Positions 8,232 through 18,731 of a stretch of DNA of 64,000 nt are shown here, one piece after another. Numbering within the stretch: the stretch's first letter is position 1; each line of letters begins with the position of its first letter. Both the position numbers and the translations under genes were made by a program. The stretch spans positions 9,591,501 to 9,655,500 of the forward strand of contig NZ_CP012333.1 of NCBI RefSeq assembly GCF_001263205.1, given 5' to 3'. The notes under the pieces are model-generated. The model saw nothing but the letters and a program-made list of their open reading frames with translations. It was not told the DNA's origin and ran no database searches. This DNA is from Labilithrix luteola (GTDB lineage Bacteria > Myxococcota_A > Polyangia > Polyangiales > Polyangiaceae).

Positions 8232-9163
8232 TGCTCTCTCGCGTCTTCGCGATTGCGATGAATACCTACCGGGAGGCGGTGCGCGCTCGAATTTTGATCG
8301 GGCTGCTCGCGCTCGCTCTCGCCGCGTCGACCTACTCGCTCGTCATCGCCGCCATGTCGGTCCGCCAGGAGATGCGGATCGTGGCCGACATCGGCGCGGG
8401 CTCCATCTCGCTGTTCGCGGTGGCCGTCAGCATCTTCCTGGGCGCGAGCTCGCTGTACCGAGAGCTCGAGTTCAAGACCGTCTTCCCGATCCTGACGCGC
8501 CGCTTGCGGCGTCACGAGTACATCGTGGGCAAGTACCTCGGGATCATGATCACCGTGTTCGCGTTCATCGCGATCGACGGCGGCGCGGTGCTCGCGATTC
8601 TCGCTCTGCAGGCCAAGCAACACGTCGAGCTCACGATCGGCGTCATCGTCGGCATGTTGGCGTTGCTGGGTGTGCTCGTCTGGCGCGCGAAGCTCACGCG
8701 GGTCTTCGTGTTCCTCCCGTGGTCGCTCCTTTTCTTCGTCGCGATGGCTGCCCTCGCCGACGCGACGGGCGGCGAGCGCCAGATCGTCGTCTACTCGTGC
8801 CTTCTGACCTTGGCCGAGGTCGGCATCATCACGGCCGTGGCGATGGTGTTCTCGTCGTTCTCGTCGCCCTTCCTCACGGCGATCTTCACGATGTGGATCT
8901 TCCTCATCGGGCGCTCGTCGGACACGCTCGGAAACCTCCCGGAGCGCATCTTCGGCAGCGCCGTTCGTACGACGGGCATGGTGCTCGCGAAGATCGTCCC
9001 GAATCTCAACGTCTATGTTCCGGCGCGGCCGCTGCTGCTCGGACAGATCAGCACGACGGCGCCCGCACTCTACATCTCACACGCGTGGCTCAACGCAGTG
9101 TTCTACGCGGTGGTGCTGCTGACGCTCAGCGCGTTCGTCTTCCGGCGACGCGACTTCCAGTGA
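8231..9163 (+). CDS. ABC-2/NosY-type membrane permease (no ATPase nearby)
   Basis: The protein has 310 residues and about six transmembrane helices. The start (VFAIAMNTYREAVRARIL) and the ELEFKTVFPILTRRLRRHEYIVGKYLG block after the second helix are hallmarks of ABC-2-type permeases of the NosY/DUF class, where the cytosolic segment contacts the ATPase. A large extracytoplasmic loop and a last helix (VVLLTLSAFVF) precede the basic C-terminus. It is coupled by 1-nt overlap upstream and 4-nt overlap (GTGA) downstream. No ATP-binding subunit lies in this operon, so it must borrow one or function differently. Confidence 0.72.
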   Translation: MLSRVFAIAMNTYREAVRARILIGLLALALAASTYSLVIAAMSVRQEMRIVADIGAGSISLFAVAVSIFLGASSLYRELEFKTVFPILTRRLRRHEYIVGKYLGIMITVFAFIAIDGGAVLAILALQAKQHVELTIGVIVGMLALLGVLVWRAKLTRVFVFLPWSLLFFVAMAALADATGGERQIVVYSCLLTLAEVGIITAVAMVFSSFSSPFLTAIFTMWIFLIGRSSDTLGNLPERIFGSAVRTTGMVLAKIVPNLNVYVPARPLLLGQISTTAPALYISHAWLNAVFYAVVLLTLSAFVFRRRDFQ

Positions 9164-9783
9164 GCCCGACGAGGCGCGCTCTCGCCACATTCGTGCTCGG
9201 CGCGGCCGTCGTGGCCATCGCTTGGTCTGCGCGCGTCTCGGAAGGTCGCAAGGCACTCGCCGAATCGACCGAGGCCGCGGCGCATGGAGACCTGACGACG
9301 GCCATTCTCGCGGCGCGCGCGGCCGCGGAAGCTCGTTGCCCCGGCTGCGAGGCCCCCGATCGAGGCTTCGCGCAGCTCGAACGCATCGCCTCCGACGCCG
9401 AGGCTCGGGGTGACTACGCCTCGGCCTTTGCGGCCTGGCGCTCGGTGCGGGCAGCCTCGCTCGCCACGTCCGTCATCGGTACGCGAACGGCGCGACGTAC
9501 GCGTGCCGACGAGGAGCTCGCCAGGCTCGGACACAAACTCGACGTCGAGGCCGTTGCTGCGGGAGCCTTGCCGACCGCCGCCGCTGCCGAGGATCGCCTG
9601 CGTCAGGCTGGGGCCTCGCGCGACGTGCCGGGAAGCAGTGCCTACGCGTTTCTCGGTGTCGGCGGCGTGCTCTTGCTCGTCGGTGCGGCTCGACTGGCGC
9701 TCGCCAAAGGCTCCCGTGCCTCCGCTGTCGCCCTCGCGTTGACCGGCGCCGGGCTCGCGGCGCTCGCCGTGCTTTTCTTCTGA
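9160..9783 (+). CDS. Membrane protein of unknown function
   Basis: The protein has 207 residues from a GTG at 9160 that overlaps the permease stop. It has one N-terminal membrane helix (ATFVLGAAVVAIAWSARV), an alanine-rich helical ectodomain of about 120 residues with a CPGC pair near residue 60, and two C-terminal helices (FLGVGGVLLLVGAARLAL and VALALTGAGLAALAVLFF). The helical middle could be a degenerate TPR-like solenoid. I do not recognise a family. The position suggests it belongs to the same membrane complex as the permease and the START-like lipoprotein. Confidence 0.65.
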   Translation: MSPTRRALATFVLGAAVVAIAWSARVSEGRKALAESTEAAAHGDLTTAILAARAAAEARCPGCEAPDRGFAQLERIASDAEARGDYASAFAAWRSVRAASLATSVIGTRTARRTRADEELARLGHKLDVEAVAAGALPTAAAAEDRLRQAGASRDVPGSSAYAFLGVGGVLLLVGAARLALAKGSRASAVALALTGAGLAALAVLFF

Positions 9784-9789
9784 CGCCGA

Positions 9790-10602
9790 TCAGCCTGAAA
9801 TAACGCGCGGCGCCTTGACCATCCCGTCGACGTACGAGGGATAGATCAACGTGACGCCGAGTATCGCGAGCGCTCGCGATCCGTCGATACGGCGATCGGC
9901 GCGAAGCGTTTCGTGGACGGTTTCGACGGGTACGTGCGGCGGTCTCGGAACGCCGTATTCCTTCGCCACCCAGTCGGCGATCTCGTTCTGCGTCGCGGGC
10001 GCGCGATCACCGACGACGAACGTCTCTCCGCGGACGTTTCGTGCCGCCAAGATCAATTGGGCCAGATCTTCGACGTGGATACGCGACGTGAAGGCCGTCC
10101 CGTCGCCTGGAATGCGATGCGCGCCGCTGACGATGCGCACGTGCAGGCCGCGATCGCGCCCGTAGATGGCCGGGCATCGAAGGACGGTTGCCCCGCATGC
10201 TCGCCATGCCTGCTCCGCGCGAAGGAGGCGCGCGCCGCGTTCGGTTGCGACGCTAGGGAGCGGCGTCGCGTCATCGATGAGACCGCGTAGGTCCCCGTAG
10301 ACGCCGGTGCTCGAGACATAGGTTATCGCCGCCGCATCCGCGCACACCGGAGCGAGCCGCTCGTCGGTCTGGCCATCCGGCGGGAACGCGACGACCACCT
10401 GCGTTTTCGGCGAGACGAGTCCTTCGACGTCGCGCGGCTCGAGCGCCTCCGTGATGCGAACGTCGAATCCCTCGACTCGCAGAGGGGTGGCTCGCGCCGC
10501 CGTTCGAACCGTCGCGAGCACGCTCAGCCCTCGGGATCGGGCGAGTCGAGCGACGGCGGATCCCGTATAGCCGCATCCGAGGACGAGAAGGTCGATGGTC
10601 AT
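9790..10602 (-). CDS. NAD-dependent epimerase/dehydratase family protein (extended SDR, YeeZ-like)
   Basis: The protein has 270 residues from ATG 10602. The Rossmann start reads DLLVLGCGYTGSAVARLA (GxxGxxG variant GCGYTG), and YVSSTGVYGD matches the atypical SDR group that includes E. coli YeeZ. TSRIHVEDLAQLIL is the usual second signature. The active-site Tyr-x3-Lys of classical members is not obvious, so it may be a non-catalytic or unusual member. An in-frame ATG at 10626 would add 8 residues. The gene is convergent with the upstream membrane operon. Substrate is unknown. Confidence 0.72.
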   Translation of the reverse strand: MTIDLLVLGCGYTGSAVARLARSRGLSVLATVRTAARATPLRVEGFDVRITEALEPRDVEGLVSPKTQVVVAFPPDGQTDERLAPVCADAAAITYVSSTGVYGDLRGLIDDATPLPSVATERGARLLRAEQAWRACGATVLRCPAIYGRDRGLHVRIVSGAHRIPGDGTAFTSRIHVEDLAQLILAARNVRGETFVVGDRAPATQNEIADWVAKEYGVPRPPHVPVETVHETLRADRRIDGSRALAILGVTLIYPSYVDGMVKAPRVISG

Positions 10603-10682
10603 CCGGTGGGCCGCAGGGTGGCCCACTCGGAGACGCTATGGAAGGGTCTGCGTGGTACGCGTGGGTGATAGCTTCGGCCCCG

Positions 10683-11861
10683 ATGCGTCACTTGCTTCGC
10701 ACCGCGCCCCGCGTGCTCGGCGCGCTCGTCCCGCTTCTGGTCCCGCTCGCATGCTCGGCCTTCGGAGGAGATGCGTCGGAAGCCACGCACCCCGATGCGG
10801 CGTCGACCTCGGACGATGCCGCGGCCCTGCCTCCCGACGCCGAAGCCGACGCAGCCGATGTGGGCGAAGCCGGCCTCGAGCAGCTCCCCGTGCTCCATCC
10901 TGTCTGCCCTCCGCCGCGCGCGCCGCTGTCGTGCAGCGGGGCTGACTGCAAGACGCGCCTGCTCTACGAGCCTCCCACGCGACCCCGCTTCCCGTTCGCC
11001 ATCACCACCGACGGCAAGTTCGTCTACTGGGTCGAGCAGGATACGAACGGCGATGGCTACAACGGCAACGCCAAGGCTCGCATTCTGCGGGTTCCGCGTG
11101 CGGGCGGTGACGCGGTCGAAATTGCGGCGGGCCAGGACGGAACCACGGCACTCGCGCTCGACGGCGAGTACGTCTACTGGGCGAACTACGAGGGTGGCGC
11201 CGCGCCGGTCGCCACCACCATCATGCGCGCACCGCGCCGATGCCCTTCGTCGGCGTGCCCTGCCGAGCCGTTCGTGCGCCTCAATGTGAGCGGCCGCGTC
11301 ACCGAGCTCGTTCGTGGCAAAGCCGGAGTCCTGTTCGCGCGCGCATCGTCGGCGGCTCTGATCCGCATCGATACCAGCCTGGCCACCCCACCTCGAACGG
11401 CGTCGCTCACCGCCGTCGCGTCGGGGCTCGCGGTCGGAGGTGCGTCGGTCTACGTGGCGATCTCGGCGTCGAACTTCGTTGCGTACGCCCCCGATCTGGC
11501 AAGTTGGAGCACCTTCACTCCCATCGCAACCGACACCGCCGTCACGAGCCTCACCTCCGATTGCACGTCACTCTGGGCGACGACGAAGACCGATTACTTC
11601 GCGGTCGACGAGGTCAGCCACACGGCGGCCGTCGACGTCAAACTTGCTCTACCGGACGTGTTCGATTCGGCGGTCGATGCGAAGTTCGTCTACGTCGCCC
11701 GCGCGAACGCGGGTGGTGTCGAGGCGCTCGACAAGTTCACCGGCGTCAAGGTTCCGATCTGGAGCGGCAACGTCTTCGCGCTGGATGTCGACGACGAAGG
11801 TGTCTACTGGGGTGACCATGCTCCCGCGACGGGTGGCAATCTGTACGTGATGGAGAAGTGA
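10683..11861 (+). CDS. Secreted lipoprotein, propeller-like, paralogue 1 of tandem pair
   Basis: The protein has 392 residues from ATG 10683. The signal sequence ends in a probable lipid-attached cysteine (LVPLAC). An Asp/Ala-rich low-complexity spacer follows, then a cysteine-containing segment (CPPPRAPLSCSGADC). The core has repeated YVYW elements (KFVYWVEQD, EYVYWANYE, and GVYWGD near the end), each about one blade apart, which suggests a beta-propeller. This design is common among myxobacterial surface lipoproteins with no assigned function. It is 31 nt from a second copy of the same gene. An upstream ATG at 10638 is in frame but would bury the signal peptide. Confidence 0.72.
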   Translation: MRHLLRTAPRVLGALVPLLVPLACSAFGGDASEATHPDAASTSDDAAALPPDAEADAADVGEAGLEQLPVLHPVCPPPRAPLSCSGADCKTRLLYEPPTRPRFPFAITTDGKFVYWVEQDTNGDGYNGNAKARILRVPRAGGDAVEIAAGQDGTTALALDGEYVYWANYEGGAAPVATTIMRAPRRCPSSACPAEPFVRLNVSGRVTELVRGKAGVLFARASSAALIRIDTSLATPPRTASLTAVASGLAVGGASVYVAISASNFVAYAPDLASWSTFTPIATDTAVTSLTSDCTSLWATTKTDYFAVDEVSHTAAVDVKLALPDVFDSAVDAKFVYVARANAGGVEALDKFTGVKVPIWSGNVFALDVDDEGVYWGDHAPATGGNLYVMEK

Positions 11862-11892
11862 ACGCGGGAGGCTCGTGATACGCTCACCGGCG

Positions 11893-13083
11893 ATGAGCCG
11901 CTTCCTTCGTGTCGCTCTGCCCGCGGCCGGCATCGTTGCCCTCTCCGGTTTTGTGTCGCTTGTATCGCTTGTGTCGCTCGCATGTTCGAGCTTCGGTGAG
12001 ACGGACTCGGCGGATCCTTCCTCGACGAGGGACATCGACGCGTCGGGCCAGGTCCCCACGTCGGATGCGGCGACCGAGCCGCACGCCGACGGTGGCCCGA
12101 CGGAAGAGCTTCCTGAGCTTCGGAAGCTCTGTCCTCCCGCGCGTGGCCCGTCGAAAGGGTTTGCCGACAGCAAGAAGACGCTCCTCTACGAGCCTCCCTC
12201 GCGCCCGCGTTTCCCATTCGCGATCACCACGGACGCCAAGTACGTCTACTGGATCGAGCAAGACAACACGGCGGACGGTTACAACGGAAACTCGAACGCC
12301 CGCATTCTGCGCGTCTCCAAAGCGGGCGGCGTTGCCGTCGAGATCGCCTCGAATCAACCGAGCGCAAGCGCGCTCGCGCTCGACGGCGAGTACGTTTACT
12401 GGGCAACGTACACCGCGGGTTCGGCCACCCCCTCCGCCACGATCGCGCGGGCCGGTCGCGTGTGCGCCGCGGGGTCGTGCGTCGTCGAGCCACTCACGAC
12501 GCTCGCCGCCGGCGGGCGTGTGAGCAAGCTCGTTTCTGCCGGACCGGGTGTGCTCGTCGCGCGCATGGCTTCGGCGAACGCGGCGCTCATCGATACGAAA
12601 CAGGCAACCGCGAAGCTCTCCTCGCTCGCGCAAGCAGCGAGCGGCGTCGCGCCGGCGCCGTTGGCAATCTACGCGACGAGGTCCGACTCGGCGGCCATCG
12701 TGGAGTACTCGCGCGACCTCGGGTCGAGCGCCCCCTTCACCCCCACCACGAGCAACGACGGATACCTGAGCCTCGCCTCGGACTGCACCAAGCTGTGGGT
12801 CACGCGCAGCAGCAGCCTTCTCGCGGTCGACATCGCCTTGCGCACGATCTCTTCCGCGTTCCCGCAGACGTTCTCCGACGTGTTCGACTCTGCCGTCGAC
12901 GAGAAGTTCTTCTACGTTGCGCGAGCGAACGCGGGCGGCGTGGATGCCTTCGAGAAGATCACGGGCGCCAAGACCAACCTCTGGAGCGGGAACGTCTTCG
13001 CGCTCGACGTCGACGACGACGGCATCTACTGGGGCGACCATGCCCAGTCGACGGGCGGCGATCTCTACATGCTCGAGAAATGA
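11893..13083 (+). CDS. Secreted lipoprotein, propeller-like, paralogue 2 of tandem pair
   Basis: The protein has 396 residues from ATG 11893, with signal peptide and lipobox VSLAC. It is the same architecture as the preceding gene. The blocks LLYEPP(S/T)RPRFPFAITTD, DGYNGN, ARILRV, VARANAGG (here as FYVARANAGGVDAFEK) and WSGNVFALDVDDDGIYWGDHA recur at matching positions. The N-terminal spacer is diverged and the core is clearly homologous, so the pair arose by tandem duplication and has drifted. The cysteine pattern of copy 1 (CSGADC) is absent here. Function is unknown. The gene is convergent with a Ser/Thr kinase 13 nt downstream. Confidence 0.72.
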   Translation: MSRFLRVALPAAGIVALSGFVSLVSLVSLACSSFGETDSADPSSTRDIDASGQVPTSDAATEPHADGGPTEELPELRKLCPPARGPSKGFADSKKTLLYEPPSRPRFPFAITTDAKYVYWIEQDNTADGYNGNSNARILRVSKAGGVAVEIASNQPSASALALDGEYVYWATYTAGSATPSATIARAGRVCAAGSCVVEPLTTLAAGGRVSKLVSAGPGVLVARMASANAALIDTKQATAKLSSLAQAASGVAPAPLAIYATRSDSAAIVEYSRDLGSSAPFTPTTSNDGYLSLASDCTKLWVTRSSSLLAVDIALRTISSAFPQTFSDVFDSAVDEKFFYVARANAGGVDAFEKITGAKTNLWSGNVFALDVDDDGIYWGDHAQSTGGDLYMLEK

Positions 13084-13096
13084 TGCTACGCGGGGC

Positions 13097-14536
<1,440 letters not shown>

Positions 14537-14744
14537 ACGAGCATTCTATCGATGTCGCGCGCGGAAGGAACGGTCCTCCTTGGTCCGTCGCGCGATTCCC
14601 GCGGGACGGGTCGCGCAGGCTCGCGCACGGTCGCACAAGCTCGTCCCCTGTCATCGTTGCCTCGCTGCCTCGTGTGCTTGGCTCAAGGCGCTCGGCGTCA
14701 TCCGTTTGGGTGATGTCCGGTTCCGATCGCTTCCCCCCACCCCA

Positions 14745-15689
14745 TCACGAAGGAATGACTTTCAGGATGGTCTTGCCGCGCGCATGCCCCTTGGCGAGGT
14801 GCTCGTAGGCCTCCTGGGCGCGCTCGAGTGGCACGACGGCATCGACGATCGGCACGATCACCCCCTGATCGACGAGCTCCGCGATCCGTTCGAGCTGGGC
14901 GCGATCGGGATGGACGACGAAGAATTGCGCGTGCACCCGCGGATCGTCCGCGCGGTCGTCGGGAATAGGCTGAGCGATCGAGATGAGCAGCCCGTCGTCG
15001 ACGAGGACGCCGAAGGACCGGGTGAGTGTGTCGCCACCGACGCAATCGAGCACGACGTCGACATCGCTCACGACGTCTTCGAAGTGGACCGCCTCGTGGT
15101 CCACGACTTCGTCGGCACCGAGCGCGCGCACGAGATCGAGGTTGGATTCGGACGCGGTTCCGATGACGTGTGCCCCGGCCCAACGTGCCAGCTGAACGGC
15201 CACGCATCCGACACCGCCCGCGGCGCCATGGATGAGCAAGCGATGCCCGGCCTCGAGGCGCGCCCGGTCGAAGAGCGCCTGCCAGGCGGTCAACGCGGCC
15301 AGTGGAACGGCCGCCGCGTGAAGGTCGTCCACGGAGCGTGGAGCACGCGCAATCTCGCTCGCAGTGGCAATCGCGTACTCGGCTTCGGCGCCGTCACGGG
15401 CGAAGTCCGTCAGGCCGTAGACGCGGTCGCCCGTGTGGAGGTCGGGCGTTCCGACCCCCACGGCCGCCACTTCTCCGCAGAGCTCGTGGCCGGGAATCGG
15501 ATGCGCGCGCGGAATTCCGTTACGCGTGCGCCACGTCTCTCCCCAGTCGAGCTCCGTGAGCGTGATACCTGCCGCGTGAACGTGCACGAGCACTTCGCCG
15601 GGGCCGGGCTTGGGACGAGGCACGTCCGAGAGGTTGACGGTCGATGCTCTTCCGCATCGCTCGAGACAGACGGCCTTCATCATCGACAC
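14745..15689 (-). CDS. Zinc-independent MDR alcohol dehydrogenase/quinone oxidoreductase
   Basis: This is a medium-chain dehydrogenase/reductase of 314 residues. The N-terminal catalytic half has KPGPGEVLVHVHAAGI and the middle has HPIPGHELCGEV. The nucleotide-binding motif is HGAAGGVGCVAVQLA with the AxxGxG signature, and the C-terminal end KGHARGKTILKV matches the quinone-oxidoreductase-like branch that reduces carbonyls or quinones with NADPH. Structural zinc cysteines are missing, as usual for that branch. A strong ribosome site (GGAGGTGA) lies 6 nt before a GTG at 15689, so that GTG is preferred over the ATGs at 15683 and 15680. Confidence 0.88.
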   Translation of the reverse strand: MSMMKAVCLERCGRASTVNLSDVPRPKPGPGEVLVHVHAAGITLTELDWGETWRTRNGIPRAHPIPGHELCGEVAAVGVGTPDLHTGDRVYGLTDFARDGAEAEYAIATASEIARAPRSVDDLHAAAVPLAALTAWQALFDRARLEAGHRLLIHGAAGGVGCVAVQLARWAGAHVIGTASESNLDLVRALGADEVVDHEAVHFEDVVSDVDVVLDCVGGDTLTRSFGVLVDDGLLISIAQPIPDDRADDPRVHAQFFVVHPDRAQLERIAELVDQGVIVPIVDAVVPLERAQEAYEHLAKGHARGKTILKVIPS

Positions 15690-15772
15690 GGCTCACCTCC
15701 GCAAGAAAAGTCCCCTCCCGGCGAACCTGGGGCCCTTCATGCGGACTGCAAGCACGACGCCGTGCGTTCGCT

Positions 15773-17254
15773 CTAATCGTTCGGGGGCGGCACGGCGCAG
15801 GTCGCGGTGATCGCCGACTCGTTCGCGGCGCAGGCCGCAGGCGCGGCCTCACCCAAGGTCACGCTGCCGAGCCAATCGGCGACGTAGCTGCTCCGCATGT
15901 CGAGGATGCTTCCGTGCGTAGCCGATGCCTCGATGCACACGGACAGGTTCACGCCGTCGTCCTTCAAGCGATCGAGTCCGCAGCGCATGCGCGTGGGCGG
16001 GATGGTGGTGTCCGCGCCGCCGTAGAGCATGAGGATCGGCACCTTCACGGCGGCACCGGTGATGTGCGGGCGATCGGCGCTGTAACGCTTGATCCACTTC
16101 TCGCAGACGCTGCCGGGGTCGCAGTCACCGCCGTAGGCGGCCCTCGCCGAAACCGCTTTCACGAACGCGGCGTCGAACAGCTCGTAGCCGTACGTCCCGA
16201 GCGCTTCGAGCTTCGGATAGCTCGAGGCCCAGCACTGCGTGTCGACGAAGTCTTTGACCGCGTCTTGCTTGGCGGCCGCGAAGAGCTTCTTCCCCTCGCC
16301 CGGTCCGTCGAGCAACTCGGCCTGCGTGTAGTGGTACCAGATGCTGACGGCGTTCGGCGAAGGCTGACCGGCGATCGGGTAGCCGGCACCGATGCCCGAA
16401 TCGAGCAGCGCGCCCCACGAACGCTGACTGAGCCAGAGCGGCGCGTAGACGGCGACGCCCGCAATCGTGCCTTCCGTCCCGTACGACTCGGAGAGCGCGA
16501 GCGCCGCGAGCGCGCTGTGACCACCCTGCGAATGACCGACGATGACCGTCTTGTCGCCAAGCTGCGGAAAGAGCTTCTTCAGCGCACGCCCGCCGTCGAG
16601 CGTAGACTTGCCCACGTCTTCGGCCTGCGCATACGCGCTCGGCGGATTGCCCGGCGCCCCGAAATTCGCGTAGCCCGCGAGGTCGGGCGCGACGACGGCA
16701 TAGCCCGCACCGACGAGCGAGTAGACGAGGCGGAAGTAGTCCTGGTTCACGCCGTCAGCGACGGGATCGAGCTTCGACGCGGTGCACGCTGCCGCCTGGC
16801 CACGACTTCCACGCGCCGCGATGACGACAGGTAGCTTGCCGGTGCGCTGCACGGTGGGCACGTAGACCGCCGCGCTGGAGACCGCGGGCGTCTTCGCGGC
16901 GTCGCCGCGCTCGGTTCGGTACGAGACGCGATAGACCTTCGCTCCGCTCGTGACGGCTTTGCCCTGATAGCCGAGCTCGCCGAGCTTCGCCTGGATGGCG
17001 TCTTTGGCGAGCTCGGGATCCTTCGTGCACTTGATGATCGCGCCCTTGGCGTCCGGAAGCGTGCCTGGCGCGCCATAAATCGCGTCGGCCGCGTCGGTGC
17101 AAGCGACCGCCGGCTCACCGAGCATGGTGTCGCCGTTTCCGCCGCCGTCTTGGTCCGAGGGCGTTCCATTCGACAGCGGAGCCGGCGTGGACTCCGAACA
17201 GGCCACGAAGGCGCACGAGAGCGCGAGCGCCGAAGCGAAGAGCGTGATCCTCAT
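15773..17254 (-). CDS. Secreted lipase-like alpha/beta hydrolase (lipoprotein)
   Basis: The protein has 493 residues. The signal peptide ends at FVAC, giving lipidated Cys19. The alpha/beta-hydrolase core carries the nucleophile elbow GHSQGG (Ser242), an upstream AARGSRG oxyanion-type region and a late histidine in SATHGSIL. A candidate acid is the aspartate in LMLYGGADTTIPP. This arrangement matches the secretory-lipase (LIP-type) family that hydrolyses acyl esters. The gene lies 25 nt downstream of a FadL-type porin on the same strand, which suggests released fatty acids are taken up by that porin. Confidence 0.8.
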   Translation of the reverse strand: MRITLFASALALSCAFVACSESTPAPLSNGTPSDQDGGGNGDTMLGEPAVACTDAADAIYGAPGTLPDAKGAIIKCTKDPELAKDAIQAKLGELGYQGKAVTSGAKVYRVSYRTERGDAAKTPAVSSAAVYVPTVQRTGKLPVVIAARGSRGQAAACTASKLDPVADGVNQDYFRLVYSLVGAGYAVVAPDLAGYANFGAPGNPPSAYAQAEDVGKSTLDGGRALKKLFPQLGDKTVIVGHSQGGHSALAALALSESYGTEGTIAGVAVYAPLWLSQRSWGALLDSGIGAGYPIAGQPSPNAVSIWYHYTQAELLDGPGEGKKLFAAAKQDAVKDFVDTQCWASSYPKLEALGTYGYELFDAAFVKAVSARAAYGGDCDPGSVCEKWIKRYSADRPHITGAAVKVPILMLYGGADTTIPPTRMRCGLDRLKDDGVNLSVCIEASATHGSILDMRSSYVADWLGSVTLGEAAPAACAANESAITATCAVPPPND

Positions 17255-17279
17255 GATCTCCCGATTCGGTTCGCGGCGC

Positions 17280-18731
17280 TCAGAACGTGTACGACGCGTT
17301 GGCGTTCAGCATGCCGATCTGCGACGTGTACTTGCCGTCGGCGCTCGGCGACTTCGAGGGCGATGCGAACTCGTTGAGCTTGTTCGCGCCTTTGGTGTCG
17401 ACCGGCAGGTAGTAGATATGGTTGTAGCTTGCAGCAAACGCGAAGTGCCGCGAGACCGTGTAGCGAGCGCCGATGGCTCCCGAGACCGAGAACGCGTCGA
17501 TCGTCGAGGCGTCGATGGTCTCCTTCGGCGCGGCCGCCGTCGCAAAGCCTCCGCTGGCGAAGAGCTCGAGGTCGGAGTTGGCGAAGTAGCCCACACCGAG
17601 GCGATAGCCGATCGCGTCTTTCCAGTTGCGCGGGATGTTGAGGACGACGTCCTGCGCGTTCGGCGACGAGCCATCGGGGTTGATCTTGCAGTCGCGCCCC
17701 TTGATCACGACGCACTGGTTGTCGAACACCGACCAGCGCACGTATTCGAGGTCGCTGCGGAACTCGACCTTGTCGTTCGGAAGACGCCAGGCGCCGCCAA
17801 CGCGGACGATATCGGGCCACGTCTGCAGGAAGTCGATGTCCTGCTTCACGTACGCGCCGCCCTGGACGACGCCGTTGAGCGTGCCGCTCAGACGCGACGT
17901 GCCGAAGCCCGGCTGGCTGAGATACGCCGCACCGAGTCGAATGCGTGAGTCCGGCGACTGCCAGTACGCGCCGAAGCTGGCGGCGAGGTTGACCCCGCTC
18001 GCATCGAGGTACGAGCGCCCCTCCTTGAGGGTGCCGTTCGTGTTCGTCGTGTCGTCGCTGTCGTCCGCGGTGCGCGCACGCGTGGTGGCGACGTGCTGGA
18101 TCACAGGGCTGACGCTGGCGCCGAACGAGAGGCCCGTGTTCGGGATGACCACCGCCCCGGCGAACGTGTTGTAGATGGTCAGAATCTGACCGCTGATGTT
18201 GTGCCAACGCTGCACGCCGTCGGTCGAACCGAGCTCGCCGGGAACGCCCGAGCGGCGGTCCCAGGTGGCCATGCCGCCGAACGGCACGTACACCGCGTAG
18301 CCTGCGCGGAAGTACGGCGAGCCGCCGAAGTCCGTGTTGATGCCGGCAAACGGCAACGCGAGGAGGTTGAGGAGGTTGCCGTCACCCGTGTTCGCGGCCA
18401 CGTAGTTCGGGTCGGCCCGCAAGCGGTCGCTCGCGTTGGTCGACGGCGAAAGCGCCTCTTCCGGGCGCTTGTAGTGGGCGTAGCGGAGGGCGAGCGAGAC
18501 GTCCGCCGTGATGGTCGTTCCGGTCGTTCCGCCGAGCGCCGCCGGGTTGTAATAGACGGCGTACGTGTTCGCCATCGCCGGCGTGCCGTGGTCCGAACCG
18601 AAGCGCGCGGTCAGATATCCGTTCGCGCGCGCCTCCGTCGGTGTTCCGACCCCGACGGCGAGCGTGAGAAGCGTGATGGCGGCGAAAGTGGCTTTGCGGG
18701 CGTGAAGACAGAGGAGCTTTCGGCTGCGCAT
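17280..18731 (-). CDS. FadL/OmpP1-family outer-membrane hydrophobic-compound transporter
   Basis: The protein has 483 residues from ATG 18731, preceded by GAGAGATC. A signal peptide is followed by the characteristic N-terminal hatch, with ARFGSDHGTPAMANTYAVYYN then PAALGG, matching the FadL 'NPA' motif. The rest is a 14-stranded barrel pattern ending in an aromatic C-terminal strand (NANASYTF), the usual BAM recognition signal. FadL proteins move long-chain fatty acids or hydrophobic aromatics across the outer membrane. It is probably co-transcribed with the downstream lipase-like gene. An in-frame extension to 18938 has no signal-peptide character and is rejected. Confidence 0.87.
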   Translation of the reverse strand: MRSRKLLCLHARKATFAAITLLTLAVGVGTPTEARANGYLTARFGSDHGTPAMANTYAVYYNPAALGGTTGTTITADVSLALRYAHYKRPEEALSPSTNASDRLRADPNYVAANTGDGNLLNLLALPFAGINTDFGGSPYFRAGYAVYVPFGGMATWDRRSGVPGELGSTDGVQRWHNISGQILTIYNTFAGAVVIPNTGLSFGASVSPVIQHVATTRARTADDSDDTTNTNGTLKEGRSYLDASGVNLAASFGAYWQSPDSRIRLGAAYLSQPGFGTSRLSGTLNGVVQGGAYVKQDIDFLQTWPDIVRVGGAWRLPNDKVEFRSDLEYVRWSVFDNQCVVIKGRDCKINPDGSSPNAQDVVLNIPRNWKDAIGYRLGVGYFANSDLELFASGGFATAAAPKETIDASTIDAFSVSGAIGARYTVSRHFAFAASYNHIYYLPVDTKGANKLNEFASPSKSPSADGKYTSQIGMLNANASYTF

